27,685 bases of DNA from Candidatus Omnitrophota bacterium (GTDB taxonomy: Bacteria; Omnitrophota; Koll11; Gygaellales; Profunditerraquicolaceae): positions 1 through 27,685 of the forward strand of contig JAQTRA010000003.1 in NCBI GenBank assembly GCA_028712045.1, given 5' to 3'. Both the position numbers and the translations under genes were made by a program. This document shows, one piece after another, positions 23,963 to 27,685 of this stretch. Below the pieces are notes generated by a model. It saw nothing but the letters and a program-made list of their open reading frames with translations. It did no database searches and had not been told where the DNA came from. Every line of letters begins with the position of its first letter. Position 1 is the stretch's first letter.

Positions 23963-25182
23963 TTAAACTCCGTGCCTTTAGCCACAACCACAATTCCCGA
24001 ATCACTAACAAAAAATCTTTTCTTATCTTCTTCCAAGTTAAAACCAATAATCATTCCCTGCGGGATACTTACATCTTTATCAATAATTGCCCGTTTAATT
24101 TTAGCATGCCTGCCGACATGAACGCTCTCCATTAAAATTGAATCATAAACCTCAGAGAAACTATTAATCCTAACGTTTGGCGAAAGTATAGAACGCTGCA
24201 CCCGGCCTCCGGAAACTACGCAGCCTTCCGAAACTATAGAATCAAGTACCAACCCTACCCTGCCTTCTTCTTTATCTCCGGAGTGCACTGTCTTAACCGG
24301 AGGATACTGCTCCTGAAAAGTTCGAATCAGCCATTCCTGATCATAAAGATTAAACGTAGGATTAACCTGAATTAGCTCCATATTCGCTTCATAATAAGCA
24401 TCAATTGTCCCGATATCCCGCCAATACTCCTGGCCTTTATCCTTATTGCAAAAATTATAAGCCACAATCTTCATCCCTTTTTTTAACATCTGGGGGATAA
24501 TATCCTTACCAAAATCATGTGATGATTTATTATTTTTAGCATCCTCGAGTAACTCTTGCATTAAGACTGACTGGTTAAATACATAAATCCCCATTGAACC
24601 ATATATCTTATCCGGCTTTCCCGGGATAGTTTTAGGATTGGCCGGCTTTTCATGAAAACCCGTAACCCGCCCGGCTGCATCCGCCTCAACCACTCCCAGA
24701 TGTTTAGACTTAGTTTTATCGATTTCCACCACTCCCACCGTTAAATCCGCATTTTGCTCACGATGGACATCGATCATCGAATAATAATTCATTTTATAAA
24801 TATGGTCGCCGGCTAAAATCAAAACCTCATCCGGCCGGTCCATTTCCAGGGTATAAAGATTCTGATAAATCGCATCCGCCGTACCCATATACCAGGAATC
24901 TCCCACGCGCTGCTGCGCCGGAAGCAGTTCGATAAATTGGCCCAACTCCGAAGGCAGGAAATTCCAACCTAAACGGATATGCCTCTGTAAAGAAGCAGAC
25001 TTATACTGCGTAAGGATATAAATCTTACGCATCCCGGAATTAATGCAATTACTTAAGGTAAAATCAATAATCCGGTAGATCCCGCCAAAAGGCACTGCCG
25101 GTTTAGTGCGGTCTTTAGTCAAAGGCAAAAGCCGCTCGCCTTTGCCACCAGCCATAATAAAGGTTAAAACTTTACGCATCAT
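23959..25182 (-). CDS. glgC: Glucose-1-phosphate adenylyltransferase
   Basis: Makes ADP-glucose from glucose 1-phosphate and ATP for glycogen. The 407-residue protein has the nucleotide-binding AGGKGERLLPLTKDRTKPA (11-29), VPFGGIYRIIDFTLSNCINSG, WYMGTADAIYQN, the sugar-binding GDHIYKMNY, FHEKPANPK, YWRDIGTIDAYYEANM and a C-terminal left-handed beta-helix with the hexapeptide-like VHVGRHAKIKRAIIDKDV. All are canonical. The start overlaps the marC stop; either of two adjacent ATG codons is possible. No glgA or glgB is in view. The organism probably stores glycogen. Confidence 0.96.
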   Translation of the reverse strand: MMRKVLTFIMAGGKGERLLPLTKDRTKPAVPFGGIYRIIDFTLSNCINSGMRKIYILTQYKSASLQRHIRLGWNFLPSELGQFIELLPAQQRVGDSWYMGTADAIYQNLYTLEMDRPDEVLILAGDHIYKMNYYSMIDVHREQNADLTVGVVEIDKTKSKHLGVVEADAAGRVTGFHEKPANPKTIPGKPDKIYGSMGIYVFNQSVLMQELLEDAKNNKSSHDFGKDIIPQMLKKGMKIVAYNFCNKDKGQEYWRDIGTIDAYYEANMELIQVNPTFNLYDQEWLIRTFQEQYPPVKTVHSGDKEEGRVGLVLDSIVSEGCVVSGGRVQRSILSPNVRINSFSEVYDSILMESVHVGRHAKIKRAIIDKDVSIPQGMIIGFNLEEDKKRFFVSDSGIVVVAKGTEFK

Positions 25183-25778
25183 TTGAAAAATGCTCCGATT
25201 ATACCATGCCTAATCATCATCACTGCGATGGCGGCCAATAATATATACATGATCTTGGAAAATGCCCGGGTTCCGCTAGGGCCGATAATCTTAATAATTG
25301 AATCTGCTTTAATTAAGGTAAGCCAAACAAAAAACATATTTAAAATTAAAGATACTAAAGTAGCCAGGGCGCCAAAACTATTCATCATCATCAGTGTAGT
25401 CGTTAACACTGCCGGCCCGGTAATTAACGGCGTGCCTAAGGGGAAAACCCCCACATCTTTATCAGAAGAACTTGTTAACAAGCTCTTCTGCGCACCCGGC
25501 AAAAGAAGCCGCACGGAAATTACAAATAAAAGCATGCCACCGGCAATCTGAAAATCTGGGATAGTTATACCCAAAAGTGAAAACACCCACTTACCGATGC
25601 TCATAAAAATAACTGCTACCGCCGTCGCTGTAATCACCGCATCCAGAATTATCTTCTTTTTCGCCGGCTTAGAAGAATGTTCAACCAGGGATAAAAAAAT
25701 AGGAATATTGGCAATCGCATCCACTGCCACAAACAACGGAATAAAGCTAAGTATATAGGGTTTAAGCATATCCATCAT
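25179..25778 (-). CDS. MarC-family integral membrane protein
   Basis: A 199-residue protein with six hydrophobic segments (about 8-30, 44-65, 75-92, 110-135, 140-160, 177-196). Diagnostic parts of the MarC (UPF0056) family are LFVAVDAIANIPIFLSL, FQIAGGMLLFVISVRLL and FPLGTPLITGPAVLTTTL. The family's function is not established; despite the name, it has not been firmly linked to antibiotic resistance. A strong promoter lies six bases before the first ATG, implying a leaderless mRNA. glgC follows with a 4-base overlap. Confidence 0.92.
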   Translation of the reverse strand: MMDMLKPYILSFIPLFVAVDAIANIPIFLSLVEHSSKPAKKKIILDAVITATAVAVIFMSIGKWVFSLLGITIPDFQIAGGMLLFVISVRLLLPGAQKSLLTSSSDKDVGVFPLGTPLITGPAVLTTTLMMMNSFGALATLVSLILNMFFVWLTLIKADSIIKIIGPSGTRAFSKIMYILLAAIAVMMIRHGIIGAFFK

Positions 25779-25784
25779 TCTTAT

Positions 25785-25813
25785 ATTATATAAAATACCC
25801 GGGCAATTGGCAA
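25785..25813 (-). promoter_or_regulatory. Promoter of the marC-glgC unit
   Basis: Minus strand TTGCCA (25813-25808), 17-base spacer, TATAAT (25790-25785): 11 of 12 consensus positions. The ATG at 25778 begins seven bases after the end of the -10 box, where RNA is expected to start; no Shine-Dalgarno fits in between. Confidence 0.78.
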
Positions 25814-25821
25814 CAATTATT

Positions 25822-25845
25822 AATTAGGGACAGCGACTATTTTTA
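25822..25845. repeat. Single half of a REP-type palindrome at the ftsA stop
   Basis: On the minus strand TAAAAATAG-TCGCTGTCCCT-AATTA begins with the ftsA stop codon. It shares AAAAATAG and AATTA, with about ten bases between, with each arm of the perfect repeat at 20254-20322. No inverted partner is present, so it seems to be an orphan or decayed half. Confidence 0.5.
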
Positions 25846-27099
25846 GAAATATTCCTGGTAGACTTCCCGGAAACGATTTACTGCTTTCATTACCAGGTTT
25901 TGGGCAGGCTTAACTAAAGGCAGGGTACCTATATTTTTACTTTCAAGATCTTCGCAAACCATACCTAAACAAGTAAGATAAGTCAGGTATTTCTGCCCGG
26001 ACAAATCACTGTTTTCTTTAACTAAAGCAGCGATTTCCGGGTTACTGATCCGGCCGATTTTTACCGGAATACCCACTATCTGTTCCATCATCTCAATGAA
26101 ACCATCAGTGAGCAAAGTTTTCCCCACCATCACAAAATGGTCAATTTCATGCAGCGCCACTTTTCTCTCCACGATTTCTTTTATCTGCGTACAGATTAAA
26201 CGCGCAGAATTAGAGATCATCTGCGAAACTTCCCGCTGTTTGATCGGCTTATAGAACTCATCTTTCTTGACTAAGATCTCTTTGTCTTCGGCAATATTAC
26301 TGATATCACCGATAACTCCGTAAGAACGCTTAATATCCTCGGCTAATTCGTAATTAATCTTTAAACCTTCACAAAGTTGCTGTGTAAGGCTCATTCCGCC
26401 TAAAGGCAGGATTTGAATATCCTGCAGGAGCCCATCCTTAAATAAAAGTAGTTCCGTAACATCGCTTCCCACATCACAAAAAACAGTAATTCCCCGCTTA
26501 TCTTCCCGGCTAAACACTGCTTTACTGGTAGCTAAACCTGAAAAGGACAGCTCCTTAATTTCATAACCAGACTGGCCCACCACCCGGCTTAAGCTCTGCA
26601 AAGAAGAAAGCCGGGCGCTGACTAAATATAAATCCGCCTCTAGCCTATGGCTATAAAGCCCGATAGGATTAATGACATTACTTTTAGAATCGATAGTATA
26701 ACTGGAGGGAATCACATGGATTATTTCTTCATCCAGGCCTGAGCCAAGAATACGGGCCTGATCATTGGCATAAGCGATATCCGTAGAAGTAATCACCTTA
26801 TTACCTCTTTCCGCCAGCGGAACAATCGCCTGGCTATGTTTGGTCGAAATATCTTTACCGGAAAAATTAGTATGAATAAACTTTATTTTTAAGCCTGATT
26901 TGATTTTTAAGCTTTTGATAATTTTAGTCAGGCAGGTAACTAACTCCGTGGCATCAACAATTACCCCTTCTTTTACTCCGCGCGAAGGCATAACCTCAAA
27001 AAACAGATGCTCCAGACGGCCCCTTTTAAGCTGCGCCAAAGTCGCGGCAATTTTATTTGAACCGATATCGATCGCACAAATATAACTATTATAAAACAT
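25843..27099 (-). CDS. ftsA: Cell division protein FtsA
   Basis: Actin-like protein that anchors the FtsZ ring to the membrane. The 418-residue protein has the phosphate-1 motif CAIDIGSNKIAATLA (8-22), a 1C domain region, the phosphate-2 motif TVFCDVGSDVTELLLF, LPLGGMSLTQQL, and MVGKTLLTDGF near the adenosine motif (a usual G-G there reads VGKTLL, slightly divergent). The C-terminus LVMKAVNRFREVYQEYF fits the amphipathic membrane-targeting helix. Its ATG lies 11 bases inside ftsQ. ftsZ would be expected after it, but a REP half-site and the marC unit follow, so the division cluster is broken here. Confidence 0.93.
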   Translation of the reverse strand: MFYNSYICAIDIGSNKIAATLAQLKRGRLEHLFFEVMPSRGVKEGVIVDATELVTCLTKIIKSLKIKSGLKIKFIHTNFSGKDISTKHSQAIVPLAERGNKVITSTDIAYANDQARILGSGLDEEIIHVIPSSYTIDSKSNVINPIGLYSHRLEADLYLVSARLSSLQSLSRVVGQSGYEIKELSFSGLATSKAVFSREDKRGITVFCDVGSDVTELLLFKDGLLQDIQILPLGGMSLTQQLCEGLKINYELAEDIKRSYGVIGDISNIAEDKEILVKKDEFYKPIKQREVSQMISNSARLICTQIKEIVERKVALHEIDHFVMVGKTLLTDGFIEMMEQIVGIPVKIGRISNPEIAALVKENSDLSGQKYLTYLTCLGMVCEDLESKNIGTLPLVKPAQNLVMKAVNRFREVYQEYF

Positions 27100-27685
27100 T
27101 ATTTTCCTTGGTTAATTTAATTACCGGCTCTTTGAACCTAAGGTCGATGTATTTAATATTGGCCCACTCTTTGGCTGCCTGCGTAACCAACCCGCCCAAA
27201 ACCATCATCTTCTCTCTGATGTTGCCTTGGCCAATACGAACTTCAAAACCTATCCACTCCACCTGGGGATTACTTTTAGTATAATCTATGGCCTGCCTGG
27301 GCACCAGAATGAAAAATCCGGCGCTCTCGGCATTAGCGACATCAATTCTTTTTAAAGCAAAACCCTGAAAAGCTTTATTGCTCTTAAATTCCTTGATAAC
27401 ATTTAAAGCTATATTGAGTTCGCCTGACCGGTATCTTACTCCTGGCTTGGGCCCGAATATCTTCGTCTCCAGGCCATAAATAACCGGTAACCCGGTAACC
27501 TCTAAATAATTGGGATAAAAAAATATCCCCTGTTCATCGATCGCAAAATTCTTGTAAAATTTTGCTAAAGCCACTGGCTTGCGTTTAACAAAATCGATCA
27601 ATACGCAATTAGGCAGCACCCGGGCAAACCTGATCTTCCGGCAATCCGGACAACTTAAAAGCGCTTTCCAAGAGCAAGATTTTAA
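27089..27685 (-). CDS. ftsQ: Cell division protein FtsQ, 5' end outside the window
   Basis: The reading frame stays open to the window edge (199 codons including stop), so the N-terminal cytoplasmic tail, membrane helix and start are not visible; an apparent GTG at 27619 is internal. The visible part resembles the end of the POTRA domain and the FtsQ/DivIB beta domain: VLPNCVLIDFVKRKPVALAKF matches the typical P-x-x-L-x-I-x-x-x-x-R-x-P-x-A pattern, followed by FAIDEQGIFF and LPVIYGLE. It belongs to the divisome and links FtsBL with other proteins. Two cysteine pairs upstream (SCPDC) are unusual for FtsQ. The overlap with ftsA is the normal order. Confidence 0.85.
   Translation of the reverse strand, partial: LKSCSWKALLSCPDCRKIRFARVLPNCVLIDFVKRKPVALAKFYKNFAIDEQGIFFYPNYLEVTGLPVIYGLETKIFGPKPGVRYRSGELNIALNVIKEFKSNKAFQGFALKRIDVANAESAGFFILVPRQAIDYTKSNPQVEWIGFEVRIGQGNIREKMMVLGGLVTQAAKEWANIKYIDLRFKEPVIKLTKENNVL

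Overview
The window looks like a chromosomal segment of an uncultured-type, Gram-negative, anaerobic bacterium with roughly 40-45% G+C by eye. My best guess is a relative of Candidatus Omnitrophota: a one-piece SecDF, a ferredoxin-fused EtfA, AAAAATAG-type palindromes at gene ends and very tight gene packing fit that idea, but no rRNA or other phylogenetic marker is present to prove it. All genes but one lie on the minus strand. Many junctions are ATGA or TAATG overlaps. No gene-free stretch exceeds 300 bases, and I see no tRNA, rRNA, CRISPR array, insertion sequence or transposase gene.

Reading in the direction of minus-strand transcription (high to low coordinates): (1) 27685-25843, ftsQ (5' cut by the window edge) and ftsA. 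(2) 25778-23513, a promoter, then marC-like, glgC and a short ArgA-type acetyltransferase gene. (3) 23459-20321, a promoter, then an acyl-CoA dehydrogenase, etfB and ferredoxin-etfA, a likely electron-transfer module that may be bifurcating, closed by a perfect 26-bp inverted repeat. (4) 20138-16670, a consensus promoter, a small excisionase-like helix-turn-helix gene and smc. (5) 15507-16673 on the plus strand, a GAF-GGDEF diguanylate cyclase whose stop codon overlaps the smc stop. (6) 15325 down to 1, a consensus promoter, then recA, recX, alaS, hisD, hisB, hisH, hisA, a peptidoglycan-binding lipoprotein, hisF, hisI, trpE, rpsP, yajC, secDF, a shortened mfd and the start of a SurA-like gene. 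This run mixes DNA repair, histidine and tryptophan synthesis, translation and protein export.

The most unusual signals are these. First, a 54-base element occurs twice (7985-8038 and 19909-19962). Each copy folds into two tandem hairpins that end at the Shine-Dalgarno sequence of the next gene. Outside the inner part of hairpin 2 the copies match at 40 of 44 bases; inside it they match at 1 of 10, yet both remain paired (TTT/AAA against CCC/GGG). This is a candidate new cis-regulatory RNA. Second, several genes have strong promoters placed 6-8 bases from the start codon, which implies leaderless mRNAs. Third, several housekeeping proteins look altered: SMC has a very short hinge region, Mfd lacks its first UvrB-like part, D3 and D7, and HisB lacks three histidines expected to bind its metals. 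Fourth, palindromes of REP type sit at the 3' ends of secDF, etfA and ftsA, and mfd seems to begin inside one of them.
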